DNA of 64,000 bases from Natrarchaeobius chitinivorans (GTDB lineage Archaea > Halobacteriota > Halobacteria > Halobacteriales > Natrialbaceae). The notes under the pieces were generated by a model. That model worked only from the letters and a program-made list of their open reading frames with translations, did no database searches and had not been told where the DNA came from. Below, in pieces: positions 43,396-52,125 of the stretch. Location of the stretch: positions 87,375 through 151,374 of the forward strand of contig NZ_REGA01000011.1 of the NCBI RefSeq assembly GCF_003841505.1, read 5' to 3'. Every line of letters starts with the position of its first letter. Within the stretch, counting starts at the first letter, position 1. The position numbers and the translations under genes are program-made.

Positions 43396-43678
43396 ACTCG
43401 GCGTCTTCTGCGAGAACGATCACCGCGGATCGCCGATCGTCGCTCGGGGCCAGCTCGTGCCCGGTATCTGCGACCAGAGTGAGCAGTAACGCCACCGGGA
43501 TATGAATTACCCCGAGTTCTGCGAGCCGGCGAGCGGGTTCTCGGTATAGTTCAACTCTCGTCGCACTTGCTGACCGGCCAGCCGGTTCGTGTACCTGCAT
43601 ATCCGGGTTCGGTCAGAGAACTTCCACGACGCATCGAACTATGTGAATCGATCGCGTGAGAACGGTGGTGAATCTCCT

Positions 43679-44923
43679 ATGGAAGATACGAAACTCGAAG
43701 TTTCGCGGAGAGCGCTACTGAAATCCGGCGCAGTCGGCGGGGTGACACTGGGAACGATCTCGTCAGTCGCTTCCGACCGAGCCGAAGGCGTCGAGATCGA
43801 CTCGTGTTCGACGATCACCGAACCGGGAACGTACGAACTGACCGCAGACGTTTCCGCGTCGAGATTCGATTGCATCCAGATTCGCTCCGATGACGTCGTG
43901 CTCGACGGGAACGGGTACGAACTGGCACTCGAGGAATCGGCCAGAGCACGCTTCGAGGCGATGGGGATCCCCTCCCGGGGGAACCGATTGTACGGAACCG
44001 GCGTCGGTGCCAGTGGGGGCATCGAGAACGTTACGGTGAGGAATCTCACCGTCTCGACGTGGGACACCGGCGTGTGGTTCGAAGACGTCACGGACGGCTC
44101 GATCGACACCGTGACCGCGACAGGAAACGCCGATGGAATAGCCGTCGACGACTCCACCGGAACTACTGTCAGTGGATCGGTCGCCACGAAAAACGTCGCG
44201 GAGGGAATCGTGTTTTACTCCACGAACGAAAGCACCGTCGTCGAGAGCGTCGCAGACGGAAACTCCCGCGCTGGAATCGCGCTTATCGATTCTGCACGAA
44301 ACACTGTCCGTGACGTGGCCGTCGCCGGGAACGGGGGTGACGGCCTCGTACTCGAGGGTGCCGACCACAACGATCTTTCGGCGCTCACCGCCAGTGAGGA
44401 CACCGCGGGAGTCACGCTCGTCCACTCCCGGGGAAATCGCGTCTCCGACGTCGGGATCGATCGGAGCGGGTTCGCAGGCATCGCGCTCGGATACGCGCCG
44501 GAGAACGAACTGACCGGGGTAACCGTTTCGGACACGGGTGGCGACGTTCGGTTGGAGGAAGCCCCCAGCGCGATCTGGTTGTACGCAGCCACCGGGAATC
44601 GCTTCGAGGAAATCCGGTCGGTGCGCAACGACGTATGGACGATCTACGCGAGGGACGAATCGGTCGCAAACCGGTTCGAGGACGTGACGATCGACGGTGG
44701 ACAGCCGTTCTCGATCACTGTCTCGGACGAAGCCGTCGACCGACACGGAAACGTCTCGCCGGTTCTCGGGGAGGACGACGGGTCCGTCCCACTTTCGGTG
44801 TCCACCCGCCGGTCACTCGAGGGAACCGACCGAGAGACGTTGTCGGCCCCGAGACAGCGGGGGAACGTAAACCAAAACGGGGGACGAGGATTCTCTCACT
44901 CTGAAGCTAGTAGAAGCGTTTAA
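43679..44923 (+). CDS. Tat-exported right-handed beta-helix protein (NosD-like repeats)
   Basis: 414 residues from ATG 43679. MEDTKLEVSRRALLKSGAVG gives a Tat signal. From about residue 90 the chain is a run of parallel beta-helix rungs of about 22-24 residues (GIENVTVRNLTVSTWDTGVWFEDVTDGSIDTVTATGNADGIAVDDSTG and so on), as in NosD and PbH1 proteins, which bind or cleave polysaccharides or act as scaffolds. No catalytic Asp cluster is evident. First backbone gene after the integrated elements. Confidence 0.82.
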   Translation: MEDTKLEVSRRALLKSGAVGGVTLGTISSVASDRAEGVEIDSCSTITEPGTYELTADVSASRFDCIQIRSDDVVLDGNGYELALEESARARFEAMGIPSRGNRLYGTGVGASGGIENVTVRNLTVSTWDTGVWFEDVTDGSIDTVTATGNADGIAVDDSTGTTVSGSVATKNVAEGIVFYSTNESTVVESVADGNSRAGIALIDSARNTVRDVAVAGNGGDGLVLEGADHNDLSALTASEDTAGVTLVHSRGNRVSDVGIDRSGFAGIALGYAPENELTGVTVSDTGGDVRLEEAPSAIWLYAATGNRFEEIRSVRNDVWTIYARDESVANRFEDVTIDGGQPFSITVSDEAVDRHGNVSPVLGEDDGSVPLSVSTRRSLEGTDRETLSAPRQRGNVNQNGGRGFSHSEASRSV

Positions 44924-44940
44924 CCTCCTATATTGCCGAT

Positions 44941-45054
44941 ATGGCGCACAGACGGGGCTGGAGGATGGACGAAGCAACCCAGGAAGAAGTCGAGAAGGCG
45001 ATCCTGAAACTCGAACAGGACGAGGAGAGCGACATACTCATCGCGGACGAGTAG
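44941..45054 (+). CDS. Possible 37-residue acidic micro-protein
   Basis: AHRRGWRMDEATQEEVEKAI then LKLEQDEESDILIADE. It starts 17 bases after the beta-helix gene stop. Acidic helical composition typical of haloarchaeal proteins, but it could be chance; an internal ATG at 44965 gives 29 residues. Confidence 0.4.
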   Translation: MAHRRGWRMDEATQEEVEKAILKLEQDEESDILIADE

Positions 45055-45118
45055 TGGCGCAGAGACGGTCGCGTGAGCGGTATTTTCCTCTCGTTTTGGT
45101 TCGCTCACCTGCCAGGAG

Positions 45119-45203
45119 TATAGTAGCCACTGGAAGTCAATGCACACCTGATCGCACGACAGCTGTGCGATCAGTGTGTAAATAGTTCCAGTTGTTACTA
45201 TAG
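45119..45203. repeat. Family B palindromic element, copy 3
   Basis: 85 bases, TATAGTAGCCACTGGAAGTC ... TTCCAGTTGTTACTATA. Inner arms CTGATCGCACGAC and GTGCGATCAG. Its last bases are shared with copy 4 (the TATAG at 45199-45203 is common to both). Confidence 0.88.
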
Positions 45204-45366
45204 TAGCCACTGGAAGTCAATGCACACCTGATCGCGGGATGGATCGGCGATCGGTGTGGAAATCGTTTCATACGGTTTACTGTAACTGTTTACCGGCCCA
45301 CCCGCCGCCTGGGTCCCGGGTGCGCCGGCAATGACTGACAGTAAACCGTATCAGTCGTTACTGTAG
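45199..45366. repeat. Family B copy 4, split by inserted family A copy 5
   Basis: B sequence runs TATAGTAGCCACTGGAAGTC ... GGTGTGGAAATCGTTTCA up to 45270, is interrupted by the 80-base A element, and resumes GTCGTTACTGTAG at 45354. The two B parts together make about 84-85 bases, the size of intact copies. Confidence 0.85.
45268..45353. repeat. Family A palindromic element, copy 5, nested in family B copy 4
   Basis: 80 bases at 45271-45350, TACGGTTTACTGTAACTG ... TGACAGTAAACCGTA, flanked by TCA (45268-45270) and TCA (45351-45353). Because intact B copies read TTTCAGT at this place with a single TCA, the second TCA is a target-site duplication. Confidence 0.88.
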
Positions 45367-45403
45367 GGAGTCAGGGCTTGGACGTCACCGCCGGTTTTCC
45401 CAC

Positions 45404-45709
45404 TCAGCAATACGGCGTGTCGTTTCGGTGTGAGGGCCCTTCCGCCTGACTCGTGGCGGGCCGATCGGCAGTGGCCTCGAGGTCAGTGATCGTTATCTCG
45501 GCGTCCGCGTCGACGCGGACGGTGTACTCGTCGTAGGTGAATTCGACCGCGGACGGCCGCCGGTCGGCGTCGTCCGGTGTGAAAAGCGCATCTAGCGCGT
45601 CGGTTTCGATCGCGTCGTGAAGCGGTGGATGCAGTTTTTCGGGGGTGGTGCCGTCGTGTTCGGCGATTGCCTCGACGATTTCGAGACAGATCGACTCCTC
45701 TCGACTCAT
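45404..45709 (-). CDS. HalOD1 output-domain protein
   Basis: 101 residues from ATG 45709 (an ATG at 45724 is possible). SICLEIVEAIAEHDGTTPEKLHPPLHDAIETDALDALF and VEFTYDEYTVRVDADAEITI match the small haloarchaeal HalOD1 domain, frequent as a stand-alone or response-regulator output module with unknown ligand or target. Confidence 0.82.
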   Translation of the reverse strand: MSREESICLEIVEAIAEHDGTTPEKLHPPLHDAIETDALDALFTPDDADRRPSAVEFTYDEYTVRVDADAEITITDLEATADRPATSQAEGPSHRNDTPYC

Positions 45710-45855
45710 AGTCACCGCTGCCATACTCGAGTATATAAAGATCGGTGTTTCTTCACTGACGCGGGCATGCCGCACGTCTGACACCTATGTGTTCCCTGAT
45801 AGTAAATCGGTGGGGCGAACGCGAGTTCGACGGACGAAACGAGGTGGCGAACCCG

Positions 45856-46845
45856 TCACTCGTGGCCGTCGATCGGGACCGAATCGTAGGGTTCCTCGAG
45901 GTAGGCGAGGTCGCTGTCCGAGAGGTCGATCTCGAGCGCTTCGACCGCGTCCTCGAGGTGTTCGACGCTGGTCGTGCCGACGATGGGTGCGTCGACGGCG
46001 TCCTGGTGGAGGAGCCACGCGAGGGCGATCTGGGCCATCGTCACGCCGTTTTCGTCCGCTAACTCTTCGACCCGTTCGTTGATCGTCTCGCCGCCACCGG
46101 CGCGGTAGGTGTCGATCCGGTCGGCGAACGATCCGTCGCTCATGTACTCGCCCCGAACCGTCTCGAGGAACGCGTCGTGAGGACGTGCGAGGTAGCCGCG
46201 TGCGAGCGGACTCCACGGAATGACGCCGACTCCCTCCCGTTCGCACAGCGGGAGCATCTCGCGTTCCTCCTCGCGGTAGACGAGGTTGTAGTGATTTTGC
46301 ATGGAGACGAACCGCTCGAGGCCGAGGCGGTCGCTCGCGTGCAACGCCTCGGCGAACTGGTGGGCCCACTGCGAGGAGGTGCCGACGTACCGGACCTTCT
46401 CGCGGCGAACGGCGTCGTCGAGCGCGCGAAGCGTCTCCTCGATGGGGGTGTCGTCGTCCCACCGGTGGGTCTGATAGAGGTCGATCGTGTCCATTCCCAG
46501 CCGGTCGAGACTGGCCTCGAGTTCCTGTTCGATCGTCTTGCGCGAGAGTCCGCCGGAGTTTGGATCGTCCTCGTCCATCGGGTGGTAGACTTTCGTCGCG
46601 ACCACCTGCTCGTCGCGGTCGTAGTCCGCGAGGACGTTCCCGAGAACCCGTTCGGACTCGCCGTTCGAGTACATGTTCGCGGTGTCGAAGAAGTTGATTC
46701 CGAGGTCGATCGCCCGCTCGATGATCGGCCGACTCTCCGCTTCGTCTAACACCCACTCGCGCCAGTCGCTCGAGCCGAAGCTCATACAGCCCAGACAGAT
46801 GCGACTCACCGTCATCCCCGTGTTCCCGAGGGTCGTATACTCCAT
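45856..46845 (-). CDS. Aldo/keto reductase
   Basis: 329 residues. EYTTLGNTGMTVSRICLGCM start, then catalytic tetrad features FFDTANMYSNGESE (Asp, Tyr), VVATKVYHP (Lys), YQTHRWDDDTP (His). NADPH-binding tail WLLHQDAVDAPIVGTTSVEHLEDAVEAL. Belongs to the YajO/AKR12-like group that reduces aldehydes and sugars. Divergent from the HAD phosphatase gene. Confidence 0.92.
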   Translation of the reverse strand: MEYTTLGNTGMTVSRICLGCMSFGSSDWREWVLDEAESRPIIERAIDLGINFFDTANMYSNGESERVLGNVLADYDRDEQVVATKVYHPMDEDDPNSGGLSRKTIEQELEASLDRLGMDTIDLYQTHRWDDDTPIEETLRALDDAVRREKVRYVGTSSQWAHQFAEALHASDRLGLERFVSMQNHYNLVYREEEREMLPLCEREGVGVIPWSPLARGYLARPHDAFLETVRGEYMSDGSFADRIDTYRAGGGETINERVEELADENGVTMAQIALAWLLHQDAVDAPIVGTTSVEHLEDAVEALEIDLSDSDLAYLEEPYDSVPIDGHE

Positions 46846-46997
46846 GACCGATCGAATCGGTAACCGTCTACTAAAGGCTACCGTCCCGGAATCGGGCGAT
46901 TTCGCTCGCACGGACCGCTGTTTCGATCTCCGGTTGGGGCCTCGACCCCGACCGCCGGCCAAACGGCTAAACGCGTCCCTCGAGTACCACACCGTCG

Positions 46998-47648
46998 ATG
47001 ACAGCAGTTCTGTTCGACATGGACGGCGTCCTCGTCGACAGCGAGGACTACTGGGTCGAGTTCCAGCGCGAGGAGATCTTTCCCGCCGCCGTTCCCGACG
47101 ACGACGTCGACGTCGCCGCCGTCACCGGGATGAACTACCGCGAGACGTACGACTACCTCGAGGCCGAGTACGGGACCGAGATCTCTCGCGACCGGTTCGA
47201 AGAACTGTTCGAGGAAGCCGCACGCGATATTTACACCGAGCGCGTGACCGTCCTCGACGGTCTCGAGGATCTCCTCGAGCGACTCGACGATCGGGACGTG
47301 CCGACCGCGATCGTCTCCTCGTCCCCTCACGAGTGGATCAACTGGATGACGGGTCGGTTCGATCTCGAGGATGCGTTCGATCACGTGATCAGCGCCGAGG
47401 ACGTCGACGCCGGGAGCAAACCGGAGCCCGACGTGTTCGAGTACGCTGCCGCCGAAGTCGGCGTGCCGGCCGAGGAGTGTCTCGTCGTCGAGGACTCCGA
47501 AAACGGGATCGAAGCGGCTGCCAGGGCCGGAACTCACGTCGTCGCCTACCGGATCGACGCCCACGACGACGTCGACTTCTCGCCGGCCGACGTGGTCGTG
47601 GATTCGCCGGCCGAGTTGCGCGAGACGGTCCTCGGGCGGGCGCTGTGA
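46998..47648 (+). CDS. HAD-superfamily phosphatase
   Basis: 216 residues. FDMDGVLVDSED (motif I nucleophile Asp), IVSSSPHEW (motif II Ser), SKPEPDVF (motif III Lys), VVEDSENGIEAAARAG (motif IV Asp). Class IA alpha-helical cap between motifs I and II. Similar to beta-phosphoglucomutase/phosphoglycolate phosphatase-like enzymes; substrate not predictable. Confidence 0.92.
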   Translation: MTAVLFDMDGVLVDSEDYWVEFQREEIFPAAVPDDDVDVAAVTGMNYRETYDYLEAEYGTEISRDRFEELFEEAARDIYTERVTVLDGLEDLLERLDDRDVPTAIVSSSPHEWINWMTGRFDLEDAFDHVISAEDVDAGSKPEPDVFEYAAAEVGVPAEECLVVEDSENGIEAAARAGTHVVAYRIDAHDDVDFSPADVVVDSPAELRETVLGRAL

Positions 47649-47710
47649 CCGCGCTCGAGTGACCGTCGTGACTGCATCCGAGACTCCGTCGCTCGAGACG
47701 CGCTCGAGGC

Positions 47711-48019
47711 TCAATCGCGGCGGAACGCGTTGTAGAGCCAGCCGACGGTGACACCCGCCGCGAACCCGTCCAGTCCGCCCCAGGCAATTCCGGCTATCGT
47801 CCCGCCGTCGTCCGCTTCGAATCCCGGATACGCGTCGGCGAGCATGAGGCGCCAGCGTTCGGCCCATCCGAGTCGCGAGACGACGCCGACGAACCCGACG
47901 CTCGCCGCCATCGCGGTCCCGATCGCGAACCCGAGCGCGAGCGGATCGAGGCGGCTGCTTCGGTCGTTCGCCGATACCGCTGCCAGTTCCGGTTCTCGGT
48001 GTCGGTTCCGTGATTGCAT
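47711..48019 (-). CDS. Small membrane protein of the haloarchaeal holin-like family
   Basis: 102 residues. SRLDPLALGFAIGTAMAASVGFVGVVSRLGWAERWRLMLADAYPGFEADDGGTIAGIAWGGLDGFAAGVTVGWLYNAFRRD has two membrane segments and the conserved GWAxRW...YPGF...AGxxWGxxDGFxxGxxxGWLYN pattern. Databases often call these bacteriophage holin, but they are chromosomal and their function is unproven. Confidence 0.78.
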   Translation of the reverse strand: MQSRNRHREPELAAVSANDRSSRLDPLALGFAIGTAMAASVGFVGVVSRLGWAERWRLMLADAYPGFEADDGGTIAGIAWGGLDGFAAGVTVGWLYNAFRRD

Positions 48020-48217
48020 CGACGGATCGTTCTACGGACTGACTGAAAACCGTTGGACGTGTGTGTGCGCGCCGAGTGGAGGACACGGAACGAAGAGGGT
48101 CGACGATTCGCACGGAAGCGATTCGGACGGCAGCGACTCGGTCGGATTCTGTAACCGCGTACCGGTGCGAACGAATTCCGTTCGCGCTCGCACGGCACCG
48201 ACGGAGAATAGTCCGTA

Positions 48218-48298
48218 TCATACGGTTTACTGTACGTCGTTACCGGAGACCGGGCGCATTCACGCGGTCTCGGTACACAGGTACAGCAATCCGTATCA
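48218..48298. repeat. Family A palindromic element, copy 6, abutting a stop codon
   Basis: 75-base core at 48221-48295, TACGGTTTACTGTACGTC ... GGTACAGCAATCCGTA, flanked by TCA on both sides. The right TCA (48296-48298) is the stop codon of the helicase gene. Confidence 0.88.
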
Positions 48299-50653
48299 GT
48301 TCACGTCGACGGTTCGACGTTCGACGACCGGCACCAGTGGCTCCTCCGGAAAGGCGACGCTGACGGCGAACTCGAGTTCCTCGGCGTCGGCTCCGAAAAC
48401 CCCGACCGGCATCGTCTCGGTTCCGCGGAGGTACGTCGACGTGCTCGTCATCTCGACGCCGTTGACGGTCACGCGTATCCCCGCTCGAGCGGCTTCGCCG
48501 ACGTTTCGGACGGTGACCTCGCAGACGTCGTTTTCGCCCGCGCCGATCGCGTCCGGAAAGGTCCCCCAGTCGATCTCGATCGCGGGAAGTGACTGGGAAC
48601 CCTCGTAGACGCGCTTTGCGACCCCCTCCGAAAGGCCCGCGTCTTCGAGTTCGTCGATGCCGGCGCTTACGACGTCACCGGGCGTCGACAGCCCTTCTTT
48701 CGCCAGTTTGCTCGCCCGTCCCGGACCGACGCCGTCGATCGCCGTCAGGCCGACCGCGTCCTCGGCGACGCCGTTTTCGATGCGCGCTTCGGTTCGGCGG
48801 GCCAGATTTGCCGCGTGCGGTCCCGCAAATCGGTCGAGAAACGCTCCTAGCGCGGAGACGAGCCGCGTCGCGTTGCGCCGAATGACCCAGGCGTCGCTTC
48901 GCAACTCCGCGGGCGTCGTTGCGCTCGCTGCACTCCGGAGGATCGCGAGGACCTTCCGCTGGCCGGCCGAGAGGTCGCCCGTCTCCATCCCGACGAGCAC
49001 CGCGTCGATGGCGTCGCGTTCGTCCTGGCGAGCCGACACCGAATCGAACTCCGTCGCGGTCGCGACCGCCTCGAGGACGTCGTCGGTCGTGAGATCGACA
49101 GTTCCCGCTTCGACCCGGTCACAGAGTTCGGCGAACGTCGCCGCGGTCTCGAGTCGAAGGTAGTACTTCGAGGTGAGTACGCCTCTCGCCGTCGCCTCGA
49201 TCGAGAGGTCGTCACCGGTTTCGACGAAGCCGCGATCGACCAGTTCCTCGAGGCAGTCTCGTACCCGCTGGCGGAGGTTCGGGAAGTCGTACTCTTCGGG
49301 TTTCGACTGGCCGCGGACGTAGTAGAAGGTCGTCTCGAGCCAGTCCATCACGTCCTCTAAGTCGGTGATGGTCCCCATCGCAATCTCGGCGTTGAGGTGG
49401 GTCTCGAGGCTCTCTGCCAGTCGCGACTCGATCTCCTTTCCGTCCCGCAACAGCTGGCGGTACTTGTCGGCCTCCGCGGTGTCACAGACGACCCAGCCGT
49501 ATCCGACGTCGTCGTATCCCGGTCGCCCCGCGCGGCCGAGCATCTGCAGGACGTCGAGCGGGCTCATGTCGACCTCGCCCTCGAGCGGATCGTGGAGTTT
49601 CGTATCCCGGATCACGACGCACCGGGCCGGGAGGTTGACCCCCCAGGCGAGCGTCGAGGTCGAAAAGAGGAGTTCGATCAAGCCCTCCTTGAACCACTCC
49701 TCGACGAGGTCGCGGTCGTTCTTCGAGAGGCCGGCGTGGTGGAAGGCCACCCCGTCGAGCACGGAGTTTCGAAGGGTGTCGTTCTCGAGTTCTTTCGACT
49801 CGGTGTGAAAGTCGTAGTCGCCGCGGGCTCCCATCGGGACGTCGCGTTCGGCGATCTCGTCTCTGGCCTTCTTGGCCGCCTGGACCGTGTCCTGTCTCGA
49901 GGCGACGAACACGAGCGCCTGTCCGTCCTCGCGGAGGTGGGGCTCGGCGAGGTCGAGCGCACGGTAGAGTCGGCGGTACTTGTCTGCGAAGGTGTTCTCG
50001 CCGTGGGTGTAGGTCTTGACGCCGGCGTTGAGGTCGACCGGTCGGTACTCCTCGTCGAACTCGAAGGTGGTTTCCTCCGGTGCGTCGAGCCACGCCGCCA
50101 CATCGTCGACGTTCGGCATCGTCGCCGACAGCGCCACGACGCGCGGATCGCACAGCCGACGAAGACGCGATATCGTCACCTCGAGGACCGATCCCCGCCG
50201 GTCGGCGTCTAACAGGTGGACCTCGTCGATGACGCAGACGTCGACGTCGGTGACGAAGTCGTAGCGGCGCGAATCGTGTTTTCGAGTCGCCGAGTCCAGT
50301 TTCTCGGGCGTCATCACGAGGATGTCCGCCCGTCGCGCGCGCCGCGGGTTCAGGTCCCGCTCGCCCGTGACGACGTACACCGAGTAGTCGAGTTCCTCGA
50401 AGCGGTCCCAGTCGTCTTCTTTCTCGTTGGTCAGCGCGCGCAACGGGGCGATAAACAGGGCGGTGCCGCCGTCGGCGAGTGCCTTACAGATCGCCAGTTC
50501 GGCGAGTGCGGTCTTGCCGGAGGCAGTCGGCGCGCTCGCGACGACGTTCTCCTCGCGCTCTAACAGTGCGGGCAGGGCCTCGCGTTGCATCCGGTTGAAC
50601 TCCTCGAAGCCAAACGCGTCGGCAAACTGTGGGAGAACCTCGGCGACCTCCAT
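48296..50653 (-). CDS. Hel308-like DEAD/DEAH-box DNA helicase
   Basis: 785 residues from ATG 50653. Q-motif region FGFEEFNRMQREALPALL, motif I APTASGKTALAEL, motif II DEVHLLD, motif III SATMPN, then helicase C with FHHAGLSKNDRD and MLGRAGRPGYDDVGYGWVV (motif VI QxxGRAGR-like). A winged helix and ratchet domain follow (about 450-600), then a helix-hairpin-helix (AIDGVGPGRASKLAKEGL) and a C-terminal beta domain (about 690-785) absent from minimal Hel308. Probably a 3'-5' helicase acting on stalled forks. Confidence 0.88.
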   Translation of the reverse strand: MEVAEVLPQFADAFGFEEFNRMQREALPALLEREENVVASAPTASGKTALAELAICKALADGGTALFIAPLRALTNEKEDDWDRFEELDYSVYVVTGERDLNPRRARRADILVMTPEKLDSATRKHDSRRYDFVTDVDVCVIDEVHLLDADRRGSVLEVTISRLRRLCDPRVVALSATMPNVDDVAAWLDAPEETTFEFDEEYRPVDLNAGVKTYTHGENTFADKYRRLYRALDLAEPHLREDGQALVFVASRQDTVQAAKKARDEIAERDVPMGARGDYDFHTESKELENDTLRNSVLDGVAFHHAGLSKNDRDLVEEWFKEGLIELLFSTSTLAWGVNLPARCVVIRDTKLHDPLEGEVDMSPLDVLQMLGRAGRPGYDDVGYGWVVCDTAEADKYRQLLRDGKEIESRLAESLETHLNAEIAMGTITDLEDVMDWLETTFYYVRGQSKPEEYDFPNLRQRVRDCLEELVDRGFVETGDDLSIEATARGVLTSKYYLRLETAATFAELCDRVEAGTVDLTTDDVLEAVATATEFDSVSARQDERDAIDAVLVGMETGDLSAGQRKVLAILRSAASATTPAELRSDAWVIRRNATRLVSALGAFLDRFAGPHAANLARRTEARIENGVAEDAVGLTAIDGVGPGRASKLAKEGLSTPGDVVSAGIDELEDAGLSEGVAKRVYEGSQSLPAIEIDWGTFPDAIGAGENDVCEVTVRNVGEAARAGIRVTVNGVEMTSTSTYLRGTETMPVGVFGADAEELEFAVSVAFPEEPLVPVVERRTVDVN

Positions 50654-50800
50654 CACACGGAAACGAGGTGTGCCGGGTCAAAGGCGTTTCCTTCCGATCC
50701 CGTCTCGCGGGCCACGTTTCGTGTCACTGTCTCTCTACTGCGCGCTCTCGAGAGCGGCCGCTGACCGAATCGATGCCGGTGAAAAAGCGGAGTTCGCTGC

Positions 50801-50885
50801 TATAGTAGCCACTGGAAGTCAATGCACACCTGATCGCACGAAGGCTGTGCGATCAGTGTGTAAATAGTTCCAGTGGCTACTATAG
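50801..50885. repeat. Family B palindromic element, copy 5
   Basis: 85 bases, TATAGTAGCCACTGGAAGTC ... TTCCAGTGGCTACTATAG. Inner arms CTGATCGCACGA and TGTGCGATCAG. Lies 148 bases upstream of the helicase start and 15 bases after the stop of the TM2-like gene (as read on the - strand). Confidence 0.88.
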
Positions 50886-50899
50886 TTCGTCGGCCGGTT

Positions 50900-51181
50900 C
50901 TAAACCGTCACTTCGCCGCTGTTGATTTTTCCAGCCTGGATATAGGCGTCCGCCGCGGCACCGATGTGGAACAGCGGTGAGAGGAACATCACGAGGAACC
51001 CGATGAACAGAAACATCAGGATGAACGTGAGGATCCAGAAGGCGATGTAGCCGCCGAGGAAGATCAGGCCTCGCTGGGTCTGTCCACTGTAAATCTGTCC
51101 GACACCGGGGATGAAAAACGAGATGATCGCCGCCAGTATCTCGTTGACTTCGTCGTTTCCTGTTGTAGCTGCTTCTGCCAT
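50900..51181 (-). CDS. TM2-domain-like membrane protein
   Basis: 93 residues: NEILAAIISFFIPGVGQIYSGQTQRGLIFLGGYIAFWILTFILMFLFIGFLVMFLSP, with the TM2-like FxPGxGQxYxGQxxRGxxFL motif, two to three helices and a short polar tail. The family is widespread, function unknown. Confidence 0.8.
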   Translation of the reverse strand: MAEAATTGNDEVNEILAAIISFFIPGVGQIYSGQTQRGLIFLGGYIAFWILTFILMFLFIGFLVMFLSPLFHIGAAADAYIQAGKINSGEVTV

Positions 51182-51351
51182 ATTGGATTTCCAGATTCGA
51201 ATACCGATGCAAACTATTTATATTCTATGGGTTAGTGATATGTCTCTCGTACATACTGGTCCGCCTCAGGTGGGGCTGTGGAAACCCATCGACCTGATCT
51301 CAGGTTCTTGGCCGAGAAATTATCTCTCCGGTTACATTGCCAGTGGTAACG

Positions 51352-51960
51352 TCACTCCTCCTGGCGACGAGCGAGTACCGCCACGAGTATCGATCCTGCG
51401 GTCGCGAACACCAACGGATAGAGGATGCCGGCCAGAACGACCGACGGAACGAGTGCAGGCCCCATCGTCCCCGTCGCTTCGATACCGAAAAACGTGGCTT
51501 CGGTACTCGATTCGGTGACGACGGCACCGAGGCCCATCATCACGACGTAGCCAATAGCCACCGGCGCGCCGACGAGGACGGCCTCTCCGATATCGCGGAC
51601 GTCGAGTCGGTGTGCGAGAATCGCACCGGCCCCGAGCAGGACCACCGGCGGGACGACGTAGAGAAGCGACGCGCTCGTACTCCCCGACTGGGCGATGAAG
51701 TCGACCGTTCTCGTCCCCCCGAACGAGCCGATCTCGCCGCTCGCGTGGACGTCGACCGCGTGGGCGTTGTAGTAGTACCAGCCGACGCCTTTCCACTCGG
51801 CGACGGATTCGCCGAGCCCCTCGCGGACTTCGCCCGCGACCAGCAGGTACGCAAGCAGGTACCCGATCGCGGCGGCGAGAACGCCGAGCCCCGCACTCGC
51901 CGCGACGCTCGTCGTATGTGATACCCGTCGTGTCGTGGAGACCCGTCGCTGTCGCGTCAT
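51352..51960 (-). CDS. Polytopic membrane protein, unknown function (DUF7978-like)
   Basis: 202 residues. TMs at about 20-42, 95-115, 127-150 and 165-195; between the first and second is an extracellular loop with aromatic residues (VAEWKGVGWYYYNAHAVDVHASGEIGSFGGTRTVDFIAQSG). No known motif. Stands alone. Confidence 0.68.
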   Translation of the reverse strand: MTRQRRVSTTRRVSHTTSVAASAGLGVLAAAIGYLLAYLLVAGEVREGLGESVAEWKGVGWYYYNAHAVDVHASGEIGSFGGTRTVDFIAQSGSTSASLLYVVPPVVLLGAGAILAHRLDVRDIGEAVLVGAPVAIGYVVMMGLGAVVTESSTEATFFGIEATGTMGPALVPSVVLAGILYPLVFATAGSILVAVLARRQEE

Positions 51961-52041
51961 TGTACGGAGTCAGTTTCCCGTTTATGTAATAGGCTTTGTG
52001 TTCGGACGAAGTGATTATCGCTCGAACTGACTCGATCCGTC

Positions 52042-52125
52042 TCAGACGGTTTACTGTACGTCGTTACCGAATACCGCGAGACGACGCCTGGTCGATCCGG
52101 TAACCAGTTACAGCAATCCGTATCA
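52042..52125. repeat. Family A palindromic element, copy 7, abutting a stop codon
   Basis: 78-base core at 52045-52122, GACGGTTTACTGTACGTC ... GTTACAGCAATCCGTA, flanked by TCA on both sides. The right TCA (52123-52125) is the stop codon of the PH-like gene. Confidence 0.86.

Larger units (their letters stand above)
39461..43520. mobile_element. Element 2: reduced relative of the provirus, tandem position
   Basis: Left end parallels 23001-24000 gene for gene; right end (43475-43505, GAGCAGTAACG then CACCGGGATATGAAT) parallels element 1 at 39390-39417. Kept: zinc-finger micro-genes, the palindromic candidate origin, a cargo site and decayed tail genes. Lost: nuclease-like core, DUF488, most of the replication-type protein, all virion genes, regulators and integrase. 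Either a decayed provirus or a satellite relying on element 1. Confidence 0.75.

Noticed and set aside
43520..43560. Third att core at the right end of element 2
   Set aside because: GCGGGTTCTCGG is suggestive, but no more than six consecutive bases match the att core, so the exact end of element 2 cannot be fixed.
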